A stretch of 64,000 bases of DNA from Ariolimax columbianus (GCA_036924085.1 JAVGWX010000025.1:23950752-24014751), one strand, 5' to 3'. Positions 13,031 through 27,376 are shown, counted from the first letter of the stretch. Notes: generated by a model from the sequence alone, not told the origin. Numbers and translations: made by a program.

Positions 13031-16000
13031 TAATATTGGTCTAGTGTGGTTAATATTTGTTTAAGTTTGTTAAGATTGGTTTAGTTTAGTTAAGATTTGT
13101 TTAGTTTGGTTAAGATTGGTTTAGTTTGGTTAAGATTGGTTTAGTTTGGTTAAGATTGGTTTAGTTTGGTTAAGATTGCTTTAGTTTGGTTAAGAATGGT
13201 TTAGTGTCGTTAAGATTGCTTTAGTTTGGTTAAGATTGGATTAGTTTGGTTAAGCTTAGTTTAGTTTAGTTAAGATTGATTTAGCTTTTTTAATATTGGT
13301 CTACTTTGGTCAAGATTGGTTTAAGTTTGTTGAGATTGGTTTAGTTTGGTTAAGATTGGTTTAGTTTGGTAAAGATTAGTTTAGTTTAGTTAAGATTGAT
13401 TGAGCTTTTTTAATATTGGTCTAGTTTGGTTAAGATTGCTTTAGTTTGGTTAAGATTGGTTTAGTTTGGTTAAAATTGGTTTAGTTTGGTTAAGATTAGT
13501 TTAGTTTGGTTAAGATTGGTTTGGCTTGGTTAAGATTGGTTTAGTTTTGTTAAGATTAGTTTAGTTATGTTAAGATTGGATTAGTTTGGTTAAGATTAGT
13601 TTAAATTTGTTAAGATTGGTTTAGTTTGGTTTAGATTGGTTTAGTTTAGTTAAGATTTGTTTAGTTTGGTTAAAATTGGTTTAGTTTTGTAAAAATTGGT
13701 TTGGTTGGGTTAAGATTGGTTTACTTTGGTTAACATTGGTTTAGTTTGGTTAAAATCCGTTTAGTTTGGTTAAGATTGGTTTAGTTTGGTTAAGATTGGT
13801 TCAGTTTGGTTAAGATTGGTTTAGTTTCGATAAGATTGGTTTAGTTTTGTTAAGATTGGTTTAGTTTATTTAAGAATGGTTTAGTTTGGTTACGATTGCT
13901 TTAGTTTGGTTAAAATTGTTTTAGCTTGGTTAAAATTGCTTTAGTTTGGTTAAGATTGGTTTAGTTTCGTTAAGATTACTTTAGTTTGGTTAAGATTAAA
14001 TTAGTTCGGTTAGGATTAGTTTAGTTAAGATTGATTTTGCTTTTTTAATATTATTCTAGTTTGGTCAAGATTGGCTTAAGTTTGTTAAGATTGGTTTAGT
14101 TTTGTTTAGATTGGTTTAGTTTGGTTAAGATTAGTTTAGTTTAGTTAAGATTGATTTAACTTTTTTAAAATTGGTTTAGTTTGGTTAAGATTGCTTTAGT
14201 TTGGTTAAGATTGGTTTAGTTTGGTTAAGATTGCTTCAGTTTGGTTAAGATTGGTTTAGTTTTGTTTAGATTAGTTTAGTTTGGTTAAGATTAGTTTAGT
14301 TTTGTTGAGATTGGTTTATTTTGGTTAAGATTGGTTTAGTTTAGTTAATATTGGTTTAGTTTGGTAAAATTTTTTTTAGCTTGATTAAGATCGGTTTAAT
14401 TTGGTTAAGATTGGTTTAGTTTGGTTAAGATTAGTTTAGTTTGGTTAAGATTGGTTCGGCTTGGTTCAGATTGGTTTAGTTTTGTTAAGATTAGTTTAGT
14501 TTAGTTAAGATTGAATTACCTTTTTTATTATTGGTGTAGTTTTGTCAAGATTGGTTTAAATTTGTTAAGATTGGTTTAGTTTGGTTTAGATTGGTTTAGT
14601 TTAGTTAAGATTTGTTTAGTTTATTTAAGAATGGTTTAGTTTGGTTATGATTGCTTTAGTTTGGTTAAGATTGGTTTAGCCCTGTTAAAATTGCTTTAGT
14701 TTGGTTAAGATTGGTTCAGTTTGGTTAAGATTGGTTTAGTTTCGATTAGATTGGTTTAGTTTTGTTAAGATTCGTTTAGTTTATTAAAGAATGGTTTAGT
14801 TTGGTTACGATTGCTTTAGTTTGGTTAAGATTGGTTTAGCTTGGTTAAAATTGCTTTAGTTTGGTTAAGATTAGTTTAGTTTCGTTGAGATTGGTTTATT
14901 TTGGTTGAGATTGGTTTAGCTTGGTTAATATTTGTGTAGTTTAGTTATAATTTTTTTAGCTTCTTTAAGATCGTTTAATTTGGTTAAGATTGTTTTTTTT
15001 TGTTAAGATCGGTATAGTTTGGTTAAAATTGGTTTAGTTTGGTGAAGATTGGATTAGTTTGGTTAAGATTAGTTTAAATTTGTTAAGATTGGTTTAGTTT
15101 GGTTTAGATTGGTTTAGTTTAGTTAAGATTTGTTTAGTTTGGTTAAAATTGGTTTAGTTTGGTTAAGATTGGTTCAGTTTGGTTAAGATTGGTTTAGTTT
15201 CGATTAGATTGGTTTAGTTTTGTTAAGATTCGTTTAGTTTATTAAAGAATGGTTTAGTTTGGTTACGATTGCTTTAGTTTGGTTAAGATTGGTTTAGCTT
15301 GGTTAAAATTGCTTTAGTTTGGTTAAGATTAGTTTAGTTTCGTTGAGATTGCTTTAGTTTGGTAAAGATTGGATTAGTTTGGTTAAGATTAGTTTAGTTT
15401 AGTTAACATTGAGTCAGCTTTTTTAATATTGGTCTAGTTTGGTCAAGATTGGTTTAAGTTTGTTAAGATTGGTTTTATTTTGGTTAAGATTGGTTTCGCT
15501 TTTTTAATATTGGTTTAGTTTGGTTAAGATTTCTTCAGTTTGGTTAAGTTTGGGTTGGCTTGGTTAAGATTGGTTTAGTTTGGTTAAGATTGGTTTAGTT
15601 TGGCTAAGATTTGTTTAGTTTCTTTAAGATTGGTTTACTTTGGTTAAAATTGGTTTAGTTTGGTTACGATTGCTTTAGTTTGGTTAAGATTGGTTTAGCT
15701 TGCTTAAGATTGGTTTAATTTGGTTAAGATTTGTTTAGATTGGTTTAGTTTGGTTAAGATTGGTTTAGTTTGGTTAAAATTGGTTTAGTTTGATTAAGAT
15801 TGGTTTAGTTTGGTTAAGATTGGTTTAGTTTGGTTTAGTTTGGTTAAGATTGGTTAAGATTGGTTTAGTTTGGTTAAGATTGGTTTAGTTTGGTTAAGAT
15901 TAGGTCAGCTTGGTTAAGATTGTTTTAGTTTGGTTAAGAATGGTTTAGTTTGGTTAAGATTGCTTTAGTTTGGTTAAGATTGGATTAGTTTGGTTAAGAT

Positions 16001-19000
16001 TAGTTTAGTTTAGTTAAGATTGATTAAGCTTTTTTAATATTGGTCTAGTGTGGTTAATATTTGTTTAAGTTTGTTAAGATTGGTTTAGTTTAGTTAAGAT
16101 TTGTTTAGTTTGGTTAAGATTGGTTTAGTTTGGTTAAGATTGGTTTAGTTTGGTTAAGATTGGTTTAGTTTGGTTAAGATTGCTTTAGTTTGGTTAAGAA
16201 TGGTTTAGTGTCGTTAAGATTGCTTTAGTTTGGTTAAGATTGGATTAGTTTGGTTAAGCTTAGTTTAGTTTAGTTAAGATTGATTTAGCTTTTTTAATAT
16301 TGGTCTACTTTGGTCAAGATTGGTTTAAGTTTGTTGAGATTGGTTTAGTTTGGTTAAGATTGGTTTAGTTTGGTAAAGATTAGTTTAGTTTAGTTAAGAT
16401 TGATTGAGCTTTTTTAATATTGGTCTAGTTTGGTTAAGATTGCTTTAGTTTGGTTAAGATTGGTTTAGTTTGGTTAAAATTGGTTTAGTTTGGTTAAGAT
16501 TAGTTTAGTTTGGTTAAGATTGGTTTGGCTTGGTTAAGATTGGTTTAGTTTTGTTAAGATTAGTTTAGTTTAGTTAAGATTGGATTAGTTTGGTTAAGAT
16601 TAGTTTAAATTTGTTAAGATTGGTTTAGTTTGGTTTAGATTGGTTTAGTTTAGTTAAGATTTGTTTAGTTTGGTTAAAATTGGTTTAGTTTTGTAAAAAT
16701 TGGTTTGGTTGGGTTAAGATTGGTTTACTTTGGTTAAGATTGGTTTAGTTTGGTTAAAATCCGTTTAGTTTGGTTAAGATTGGTTTAGTTTGGTTAAGAT
16801 TGGTTCAGTTTGGTTAAGATTGGTTTAGTTTCGATAAGATTGGTTTAGTTTTGTTAAGATTGGTTTAGTTTATTTAAGAATGGTTTAGTTTGGTTACGAT
16901 TGCTTTAGTTTGGTTAAAATTGTTTTAGCTTGGTTAAAATTGCTTTAGTTTGGTTAAGATTGGTTTAGTTTCGTTAAGATTACTTTAGTTTGGTTAAGAT
17001 TAAATTAGTTCGGTTAGGATTAGTTTAGTTAAGATTGATTTTGCTTTTTTAATATTATTCTAGTTTGGTCAAGATTGGCTTAAGTTTGTTAAGATTGGTT
17101 TAGTTTTGTTTAGATTGGTTTAGTTTGGTTAAGATTAGTTTAGTTTAGTTAAGATTTATTTAACTTTTTTAAAATTGGTTTAGTTTGGTTAAGATTGCTT
17201 TAGTTTGGTTAAGATTGGTTTAGTTTGGTTAAGATTGCTTCAGTTTGGTTAAGATTGGTTTAGTTTTGTTTAGATTAGTTTAGTTTGGTTAAGATTAGTT
17301 TAGTTTTGTTGAGATTGGTTTATTTTGGTTAAGATTGGTTTAGTTTAGTTAATATTGGTTTAGTTTGGTAAAATTTTTTTTAGCTTGATTAAGATCGGTT
17401 TAATTTGGTTAAGATTGGTTTAGTTTGGTTAAGATTAGTTTAGTTTGGTTAAGATTGGTTCGGCTTGGTTCAGATTGGTTTAGTTTTGTTAAGATTAGTT
17501 TAGTTTAGTTAAGATTGAATTACCTTTTTTATTATTGGTGTAGTTTTGTCAAGATTGGTTTAAATTTGTTAAGATTGGTTTAGTTTGGTTTAGATTGGTT
17601 TAGTTTAGTTAAGATTTGTTTAGTTTATTTAAGAATGGTTTAGTTTGGTTATGATTGCTTTAGTTTGGTTAAGATTGGTTTAGCCCTGTTAAAATTGCTT
17701 TAGTTTGGTTAAGATTGGTTCAGTTTGGTTAAGATTGGTTTAGTTTCGATTAGATTGGTTTAGTTTTGTTAAGATTCGTTTAGTTTATTAAAGAATGGTT
17801 TAGTTTGGTTACGATTGCTTTAGTTTGGTTAAGATTGGTTTAGCTTGGTTAAAATTGCTTTAGTTTGGTTAAGATTAGTTTAGTTTCGTTGAGATTGGTT
17901 TATTTTGGTTGAGATTGGTTTAGCTTGGTTAATATTTGTGTAGTTTAGTTATAATTTTTTTAGCTTCTTTAAGATCGTTTAATTTGGTTAAGATTGTTTT
18001 TTTTTGTTAAGATCGGTATAGTTTGGTTAAAATTGGTTTAGTTTGGTGAAGATTGGATTAGTTTGGTTAAGATTAGTTTAAATTTGTTAAGATTGGTTTA
18101 GTTTGGTTTAGATTGGTTTAGTTTAGTTAAGATTTGTTTAGTTTGGTTAAAATTGGTTTAGTTTGGTTAAGATTGGTTCAGTTTGGTTAAGATTGGTTTA
18201 GTTTCGATTAGATTGGTTTAGTTTTGTTAAGATTCGTTTAGTTTATTAAAGAATGGTTTAGTTTGGTTACGATTGCTTTAGTTTGGTTAAGATTGGTTTA
18301 GCTTGGTTAAAATTGCTTTAGTTTGGTTAAGATTAGTTTAGTTTCGTTGAGATTGCTTTAGTTTGGTAAAGATTGGATTAGTTTGGTTAAGATTAGTTTA
18401 GTTTAGTTAACATTGAGTCAGCTTTTTTAATATTGGTCTAGTTTGGTCAAGATTGGTTTAAGTTTGTTAAGATTGGTTTTATTTTGGTTAAGATTGGTTT
18501 CGCTTTTTTAATATTGGTTTAGTTTGGTTAAGATTTCTTCAGTTTGGTTAAGTTTGGGTTGGCTTGGTTAAGATTGGTTTAGTTTGGTTAAGATTGGTTT
18601 AGTTTGGCTAAGATTTGTTTAGTTTCTTTAAGATTGGTTTACTTTGGTTAAAATTGGTTTAGTTTGGTTACGATTGCTTTAGTTTGGTTAAGATTGGTTT
18701 AGCTTGCTTAAGATTGGTTTAATTTGGTTAAGATTTGTTTAGATTGGTTTAGTTTGGTTAAGATTGGTTTAGTTTGGTTAAAATTGGTTTAGTTTGATTA
18801 AGATTGGTTTAGTTTGGTTAAGATTGGTTTAGTTTGGTTTAGTTTGGTTAAGATTGGTTAAGATTGGTTTAGTTTGGTTAAGATTGGTTTAGTTTGGTTA
18901 AGATTAGGTCAGCTTGGTTAAGATTGTTTTAGTTTGGTTAAGAATGGTTTAGTTTGGTTAAGATTGCTTTAGTTTGGTTAAGATTGGATTAGTTTGGTTA

Positions 19001-19250
19001 AGATTAGTTTAGTTTAGTTAAGATTGATTAAGCTTTTTTAATATTGGTCTAGTGTGGTTAAGATTTGTTTAAGTTTGTTAAGATTGGTTTAGTTTAGTTA
19101 AGATTTGTTTAGTTTGGTTAAGATTGGTTTAGTTTGGTTAAGATTGGTTTAGTTTGGTTAAGATTGGTTTAGTTTGGTTAAGATTGCTTTAGTTTGGTTA
19201 AGATTGGTTTAGTGTCGTTAAGATTGCTTTAGTTTGGTTAGATTGGATTA
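13031..19250. repeat. Satellite block C: 3,004-bp higher-order repeat, two full copies plus a stub
   Basis: Independent markers give the same period. TTAGTGTCGT starts at 13,201, 16,205 and 19,209. TAGCCCTGTT starts at 14,677 and 17,681. TAATATTTGT starts at 13,051 and 16,055. Each interval is exactly 3,004 bp, so there has been almost no indel change between the copies. The third copy begins near 19,035 and soon diverges: a 1-base loss near 19,241 removes an A from the usual GGTTAAGATT, and the next units differ. The repeat is about 150 units long but not a multiple of 20, because it contains units of irregular length. Confidence 0.85.
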
Positions 19251-20424
19251 GTTTGGTTAAGCTTAGTTTAGTTTAGTTAAGATTGATTGAGCTTTTTTAA
19301 TATTAGTCTAGTGTGGTTAAGATTTGTTTAAGTTTGTAAGATTGGTTTAGTTTAGTTAAGATTTGTTTAGTTTGGTTAACATTGGTTTAGTTTGGTTAAA
19401 ATTGCTTTAGTTTATTTAAGATTGCTTTAGTTTCGTTAAGATTGCTTTAGTTTGGTTAAGATTGGTTTAGTGTCGTTAAGATTGCTTTAGTTTGGTTAAG
19501 ATTGGATTAGTTTGGTTAAGCTTAGTTTAGTTTAGTTAAGATTGATTAAGCTTTTTTAATATTGGTCTAGTTTGGTCAAGATTGGTTTAAGTTTGTTAAG
19601 ATTGGATTAGTTTGGTTAAGATTGGTTTAGTTTGGTAAAGATTAGTTTAGTTTGGTTAAGATTGGTTTAGTTTGGTTAAGATTGCTTTAGTTTGGTTAAG
19701 ATTGGTTTATTTTGGTTAAGATTGCTTTAGTTTGATTAAGATTGGTTAAGATTGGTTTAGTTTGGTTAAGATTGCTTCAGTTTGGTTAAGATTGGTTTAG
19801 TTTAGTTAATATTGGTGTAGTTTGGTTAAGATTGGTTTAGTTTGGTTAAGATTGGTTTAGTTTGGTTAAAATTGGTTTAGTTTGGTTAAGATTAGTTTAG
19901 TTTGGTTAAGATTGGTTTGGCTTGGTTAAGATTGGTTTAGTTTTGTTAAGATTAGTTTAGTTTAGTTAAGATTGGATTAGTTTGGTTAAGATTAGTTAAA
20001 ATTTGTAAAGATTTGTTTAGTTTGGTTAAGATTGCTTCAGTTTGGTTAAGATTGGTTTAGTTTTGTTTAGATTAGTTTAGTTTGGTTAAGATTGATTTAG
20101 TTTGGTTAAAATTAGTTTAGTTTGGTTAAGATTTCTTCAGTTTGGTTAAGTTTGGGTTGGCTTGGTTAAGATTGGTTTAGTTTGGTTAAGATTGGTTTAG
20201 TTTGGTTAAGAGTGGTTTGGTTTGGTTTGGTTAAGATTGGTTTAGTTTGGTTAAGATTGGTTTAGTTTGGTTAAGATTGGTTTAGTTTGGTTAAGATTGT
20301 TTCAGTTTGGTTAAGATTGGTTTAGCTTGGTTAAGATTGGTTTAGTTTGGCTAAGATTTGTTTAGTTTCTTTAAGATTGGTTTACTTTGGTTACGATTGG
20401 TTTAGTTTGGTTAAGATTTGTTTA
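19251..20424. repeat. Satellite linker between the 3,004-bp and 1,728-bp repeats
   Basis: These ordinary 20-bp units have no internal long period that I can see. The stretch has a close counterpart around 32,400-33,570 (offset about 13.14 kb) and another around 37,740-38,880, so it travels with its neighbours as part of larger duplicated segments. Near 20,221 one extra 10-bp half-unit (TTTGGTTTGG) is present that is absent from the counterpart near 33,361. No other element is visible. Confidence 0.7.
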
Positions 20425-23400
20425 GATTGGTTTAGTTTGGTTAAGATTGGTTTAGTTTGGTTAAAATTGGTTTAGTTTGATTAAGATTGGTTTAGTTTGG
20501 TTAAGATTGGTTTAGTTTGATTAAGATTGGTTTAGTTTGGTTAAGATTGGTTCAGTTTGGTTAAGATTGGTTTAGTTTGGTTAAGATTGGTTAATTTTGG
20601 TTAAGATTGGTTAATTTTGGTTAAAATTGGTTTAGTTTGGTTAGGATTAGTTTAGTTTGGTTAAGATTGGTTTGGCTTGGTTAAGATTGGTTTAGTTTTG
20701 TTAAGATTAGTTCAGTTTAGTTAAGGATTGATTAGTTTGGTTAAGATTAGTTTAAATTTGTTAAGATTGGTTTAGTTTTGTTTAGATTGGTTTAGTTTAG
20801 TTAAGATTTGTTTAGTTTGGTTAAAATTGGTTTAGTTTTGTAAAAATTTGTTTGGTTGGGTTAAGATTGGTTTACTTTGGTTAAGATTGGTTTAGATTGG
20901 TTAAGATTGGTTTATTTTGGTTAAGATTGGTTTAGTTTGGTTCAAATTGGTTTAGTTTGGTTAAGATTGGTTTATTTTGGTTAAGATTGGTTCAGTTTGG
21001 TTTAAGATTGGTTTAGTTTCGATAAGATTGGTTTAGTTTTGTTAAGATTCGTTTATTTAATTTAAGAATGGTTTAGTTTGGTTACGATTGCTTTAGTTTG
21101 GTTAAAATTGGTTTAGCTTTGTTTAAATTCCTTTAGTTTGGTTACGATTGGTTTAGTTTCGTTAAGATTGCTTTAGTTTGGTTAAGATTGGATTAGTTTT
21201 GTTAAGATTAGTTTAGTTTAGTTAAGATTGATTAAGCTTTTTTAATAATGGTCAAGTTTGGTTAAGATTGTGTTAGTTTGGTTAAGATTAGTTTATTTAG
21301 TTAAGATTGATTAAGCTTTTTTAATATTGGTCTAGTTTGGTCAAGATTGGTTAAACTTTGTTAAGATTGGTTTAGTTTGGTTGATTGATTTAGTTTAGTT
21401 AACATTTGTTCAGTTTGGTTAAGATTGGTTTAGTTTGGTTAAGATTAGTTTAGTTTGGTTAAGATTGGTATGGCTTGGTTAAGATTGATTTAGTTTGGTT
21501 AAGATCGGTTTAGTTCTGTTAAAATTGATTTAGTTTGGTTAAGATTGCTTTAGTTTGCTTAAGATTTGTTTAGTTTGGTTTAGATTGTTTTAATTTTGTT
21601 AAGATTGGTTTAGTTTGGTTACTATTGGTTTAGTTTGGTTAAGATTGGTTTAGTTTGGTTAAGATAGATTTAGTTTGTTTAAGATTGCTTTAGTTTGGTT
21701 AAGATTGGTTTATTTGGTTAAAATTGCTTTAGTTTGCTTAAGATTTGTGTAGTTTGGTTAAGATTGGTTTAGTTTGGTTAAGATTGGTTAAGTTTGGTTA
21801 AGATTTAAGTTAGTTTGGTTGAGATTGGTTTATTTTGGTTAAGATTGGTTTAGCTTGGTTAATATTGGTGTAGTTTAGTAATAATTTTTTTTGCTTGTTC
21901 AAGATCCGTTTAATTTGGTTAAGATTGTTTTTTTTTGGTTAAGATTGGTATAGTTTGGTTAAAATTGGTTTAGTTTGGTGAAGATTGGAATAGTTTCGTT
22001 AAGATTGATTTAGTTTGGTTTAGTTTGGTTAAGATTGGTTTAGTTTGGTTAAGATTGGTTTAGTTTCTGAAAGATTGGTTTAGTTTGGTTAATATTGATT
22101 TTATTTGCTTAAGATTAGTTTAGTTTTGTTAAGATTGGTTTACTTTGGTTAAAATTGGTTTAGTTTGGTTAAGATTGGTTTAGTTTGGTTAAAATTGGTT
22201 TAGTTTGATTAAGATTGGTTTAGTTTGGTTAAGATTGGTTTAGTTTGATTAAGATTGGTTTAGTTTGGTTAAGATTGGTTCAGTTTGGTTAAGATTGGTT
22301 TAGTTTGGTTAAGATTGGTTAATTTTGGTTAAGATTGGTTAATTTTGGTTAAAATTGGTTTAGTTTGGTTAGGATTAGTTTAGTTTGGTTAAGATTGGTT
22401 TGGCTTGGTTAAGATTGGTTTAGTTTTGTTAAGATTAGTTCAGTTTAGTTAAGGATTGATTAGTTTGGTTAAGATTAGTTTAAATTTGTTAAGATTGGTT
22501 TAGTTTTGTTTAGATTGGTTTAGTTTAGTTAAGATTTGTTTAGTTTGGTTAAAATTGGTTTAGTTTTGTAAAAATTTGTTTGGTTGGGTTAAGATTGGTT
22601 TACTTTGGTTAAGATTGGTTTAGATTGGTTAAGATTGGTTTATTTTGGTTAAGATTGGTTTAGTTTGGTTCAAATTGGTTTAGTTTGGTTAAGATTGGTT
22701 TATTTTGGTTAAGATTGGTTCAGTTTGGTTTAAGATTGGTTTAGTTTCGATAAGATTGGTTTAGTTTTGTTAAGATTCGTTTATTTTATTTAAGAATGGT
22801 TTAGTTTGGTTACGATTGCTTTAGTTTGGTTAAAATTGGTTTAGCTTTGTTAAAATTCCTTTAGTTTGGTTACGATTGGTTTAGTTTCGTTAAGATTGCT
22901 TTAGTTTGGTTAAGATTGGATTAGTTTTGTTAAGATTAGTTTAGTTTAGTTAAGATTGATTAAGCTTTTTTAATAATGGTCAAGTTTGGTTAAGATTGTG
23001 TTAGTTTGGTTAAGATTAGTTTATTTAGTTAAGATTGATTAAGCTTTTTTAATATTGGTCTAGTTTGGTCAAGATTGGTTAAACTTTGTTAAGATTGGTT
23101 TAGTTTGGTTGATTGATTTAGTTTAGTTAACATTTGTTCAGTTTGGTTAAGATTGGTTTAGTTTGGTTAAGATTAGTTTAGTTTGGTTAAGATTGGTATG
23201 GCTTGGTTAAGATTGATTTAGTTTTGTTAAGATCGGTTTAGTTCTGTTAAAATTGATTTAGTTTGGTTAAGATTGCTTTAGTTTGCTTAAGATTTGTTTA
23301 GTTTGGTTTAGATTGTTTTAATTTTGTTAAGATTGGTTTAGTTTGGTTACTATTGGTTTAGTTTGGTTAAGATTGGTTTAGTTTGGTTAAGATGGATTTA

Positions 23401-26400
23401 GTTTGTTTAAGATTGCTTTAGTTTGGTTAAGATTGGTTTATTTGGTTAAAATTGCTTTAGTTTGCTTAAGATTTGTGTAGTTTGGTTAAGATTGGTTTAG
23501 TTTGGTTAAGATTGGTTAAGTTTGGTTAAGATTTAAGTTAGTTTGGTTGAGATTGGTTTATTTTGGTTAAGATTGGTTTAGCTTGGTTAATATTGGTGTA
23601 GTTTAGTAATAATTTTTTTTGCTTGTTCAAGATCCGTTTAATTTGGTTAAGATTGTTTTTTTTTGGTTAAGATTGGTATAGTTTGGTTAAAATTGGTTTA
23701 GTTTGGTGAAGATTGGAATCGTTTCGTTAAGATTGATTTAGTTTGGTTTAGTTTGGTTAAGATTGGTTTAGTTTGGTTAAGATTGGTTTAGTTTCTGAAA
23801 GATTGGTTTAGTTTGGTTAATATTGATTTTATTTGCTTAAGATTAGTTTAGTTTTGTTAAGATTGGTTTACTTTGGTTAAAATTGGTTTAGTTTGGTTAA
23901 GATTGGTTTAGTTTGGTTAAAATTGGTTTAGTTTGATTAAGATTGGTTTAGTTTGGTTAAGATTGGTTTAGTTTGATTAAGATTGGTTTAGTTTGGTTAA
24001 GATTGGTTCAGTTTGGTTAAGATTGGTTTAGTTTGGTTAAGATTGGTTAATTTTGGTTAAGATTGGTTAATTTTGGTTAAAATTGGTTTAGTTTGGTTAG
24101 GATTAGTTTAGTTTGGTTAAGATTGGTTTGGCTTGGTTAAGATTGGTTTAGTTTTGTTAAGATTAGTTCAGTTTAGTTAAGGATTGATTAGTTTGGTTAA
24201 GATTAGTTTAAATTTGTTAAGATTGGTTTAGTTTTGTTTAGATTGGTTTAGTTTAGTTAAGATTTGTTTAGTTTGGTTAAAATTGGTTTAGTTTTGTAAA
24301 AATTTGTTTGGTTGGGTTAAGATTGGTTTACTTTGGTTAAGATTGGTTTAGATTGGTTAAGATTGGTTTATTTTGGTTAAGATTGGTTTAGTTTGGTTCA
24401 AATTGGTTTAGTTTGGTTAAGATTGGTTTATTTTGGTTAAGATTGGTTCAGTTTGGTTTAAGATTGGTTTAGTTTCGATAAGATTGGTTTAGTTTTGTTA
24501 AGATTCGTTTATTTTATTTAAGAATGGTTTAGTTTGGTTACGATTGCTTTAGTTTGGTTAAAATTGGTTTAGCTTTGTTAAAATTCCTTTAGTTTGGTTA
24601 CGATTGGTTTAGTTTCGTTAAGATTGCTTTAGTTTGGTTAAGATTGGATTAGTTTTGTTAAGATTAGTTTAGTTTAGTTAAGATTGATTAAGCTTTTTTA
24701 ATAATGGTCAAGTTTGGTTAAGATTGTGTTAGTTTGGTTAAGATTAGTTTATTTAGTTAAGATTGATTAAGCTTTTTTAATATTGGTCTAGTTTGGTCAA
24801 GATTGGTTAAACTTTGTTAAGATTGGTTTAGTTTGGTTGATTGATTTAGTTTAGTTAACATTTGTTCAGTTTGGTTAAGATTGGTTTAGTTTGGTTAAGA
24901 TTAGTTTAGTTTGGTTAAGATTGGTATGGCTTGGTTAAGATTGATTTAGTTTGGTTAAGATCGGTTTAGTTCTGTTAAAATTGATTTAGTTTGGTTAAGA
25001 TTGCTTTAGTTTGCTTAAGATTTGTTTAGTTTGGTTTAGATTGTTTTAATTTTGTTAAGATTGGTTTAGTTTGGTTACTATTGGTTTAGTTTGGTTAAGA
25101 TTGGTTTAGTTTGGTTAAGATAGATTTAGTTTGTTTAAGATTGCTTTAGTTTGGTTAAGATTGGTTTATTTGGTAAAAATTGCTTTAGTTTGCTTAAGAT
25201 TTGTGTAGTTTGGTTAAGATTGGTTTAGTTTGGTTAAGATTGGTTAAGTTTGGTTAAGATTTAAGTTAGTTTGGTTGAGATTGGTTTATTTTGGTTAAGA
25301 TTGGTTTAGCTTGGTTAATATTGGTGTAGTTTAGTAATAATTTTTTTTGCTTGTTCAAGATCCGTTTAATTTGGTTAAGATTGTTTTTTTTTGGTTAAGA
25401 TTGGTATAGTTTGGTTAAAATTGGTTTAGTTTGGTGAAGATTGGAATCGTTTCGTTAAGATTGATTTAGTTTGGTTTAGTTTGGTTAAGATTGGTTTAGT
25501 TTGGTTAAGATTGGTTTAGTTTCTGAAAGATTGGTTTAGTTTGGTTAATATTGATTTTATTTGCTTAAGATTAGTTTAGTTTTGTTAAGATTGGTTTACT
25601 TTGGTTAAAATTGGTTTAGTTTGGTTAAGATTGGTTTAGTTTGGTTAAAATTGGTTTAGTTTGATTAAGATTGGTTTAGTTTGGTTAAGATTGGTTTAGT
25701 TTGATTAAGATTGGTTTAGTTTGGTTAAGATTGGTTCAGTTTGGTTAAGATTGGTTTAGTTTGGTTAAGATTGGTTAATTTTGGTTAAGATTGGTTAATT
25801 TTGGTTAAAATTGGTTTAGTTTGGTTAGGATTAGTTTAGTTTGGTTAAGATTGGTTTGGCTTGGTTAAGATTGGTTTAGTTTTGTTAAGATTAGTTCAGT
25901 TTAGTTAAGGATTGATTAGTTTGGTTAAGATTAGTTTAAATTTGTTAAGATTGGTTTAGTTTTGTTTAGATTGGTTTAGTTTAGTTAAGATTTGTTTAGT
26001 TTGGTTAAAATTGGTTTAGTTTTGTAAAAATTTGTTTGGTTGGGTTAAGATTGGTTTACTTTGGTTAAGATTGGTTTAGATTGGTTAAGATTGGTTTATT
26101 TTGGTTAAGATTGGTTTAGTTTGGTTCAAATTGGTTTAGTTTGGTTAAGATTGGTTTATTTTGGTTAAGATTGGTTCAGTTTGGTTTAAGATTGGTTTAG
26201 TTTCGATAAGATTGGTTTAGTTTTGTTAAGATTCGTTTATTTTATTTAAGAATGGTTTAGTTTGGTTACGATTGCTTTAGTTTGGTTAAAATTGGTTTAG
26301 CTTTGTTAAAATTCCTTTAGTTTGGTTACGATTGGTTTAGTTTCGTTAAGATTGCTTTAGTTTGGTTAAGATTGGATTAGTTTTGTTAAGATTAGTTTAG

Positions 26401-27376
26401 TTTAGTTAAGATTGATTAAGCTTTTTTAATAATGGTCAAGTTTGGTTAAGATTGTGTTAGTTTGGTTAAGATTAGTTTATTTAGTTAAGATTGATTAAGC
26501 TTTTTTAATATTGGTCTAGTTTGGTCAAGATTGGTTAAACTTTGTTAAGATTGGTTTAGTTTGGTTGATTGATTTAGTTTAGTTAACATTTGTTCAGTTT
26601 GGTTAAGATTGGTTTAGTTTGGTTAAGATTAGTTTAGTTTGGTTAAGATTGGTATGGCTTGGTTAAGATTGATTTAGTTTGGTTAAGATCGGTTTAGTTC
26701 TGTTAAAATTGATTTAGTTTGGTTAAGATTGCTTTAGTTTGCTTAAGATTTGTTTAGTTTGGTTTAGATTGTTTTAATTTTGTTAAGATTGGTTTAGTTT
26801 GGTTACTATTGGTTTAGTTTGGTTAAGATTGGTTTAGTTTGGTTAAGATAGATTTAGTTTGTTTAAGATTGCTTTAGTTTGGTTAAGATTGGTTTATTTG
26901 GTTAAAATTGCTTTAGTTTGCTTAAGATTTGTGTAGTTTGGTTAAGATTGGTTTAGTTTGGTTAAGATTGGTTAAGTTTGGTTAAGATTTAAGTTAGTTT
27001 GGTTGAGATTGGTTTATTTTGGTTAAGATTGGTTTAGCTTGGTTAATATTGGTGTAGTTTAGTAATAATTTTTTTTGCTTGTTCAAGATCCGTTTAATTT
27101 GGTTAAGATTGTTTTTTTTTGGTTAAGATTGGTATAGTTTGGTTAAAATTGGTTTAGTTTGGTGAAGATTGGAATAGTTTCGTTAAGATTGATTTAGTTT
27201 GGTTTAGTTTGGTTAAGATTGGTTTAGTTTGGTTAAGATTGGTTTAGTTTCTGAAAGATTGGTTTAGTTTGGTTAATATTGATTTTATTTGCTTAAGATT
27301 AGTTTAGTTTTGTTAAGATTGGTTTACTTTGGTTAAAATTGGTTTAGTTTGGTTAAGATTGGTTTAGTTTGGTTAA
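20425..27376. repeat. Satellite block D: 1,728-bp higher-order repeat, four copies
   Basis: The doubled variant GGTTAATTTTGGTTAAGATT places TTAATTTTGG at 20,591, 22,319, 24,047 and 25,775, three intervals of exactly 1,728 bp. Matching one period apart fails upstream of about 20,425 and downstream of about 27,376, giving almost exactly four copies. The copies differ by only a few point changes. Examples are GGAATCG in the second and third copies (23,7xx and 25,4xx) against GGAATAG in the first and fourth, and GATGGATTTA only near 23,39x. All four carry a T9 run after GATTG, whereas copies of this unit farther right carry T8. This indicates very recent amplification. Confidence 0.9.
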
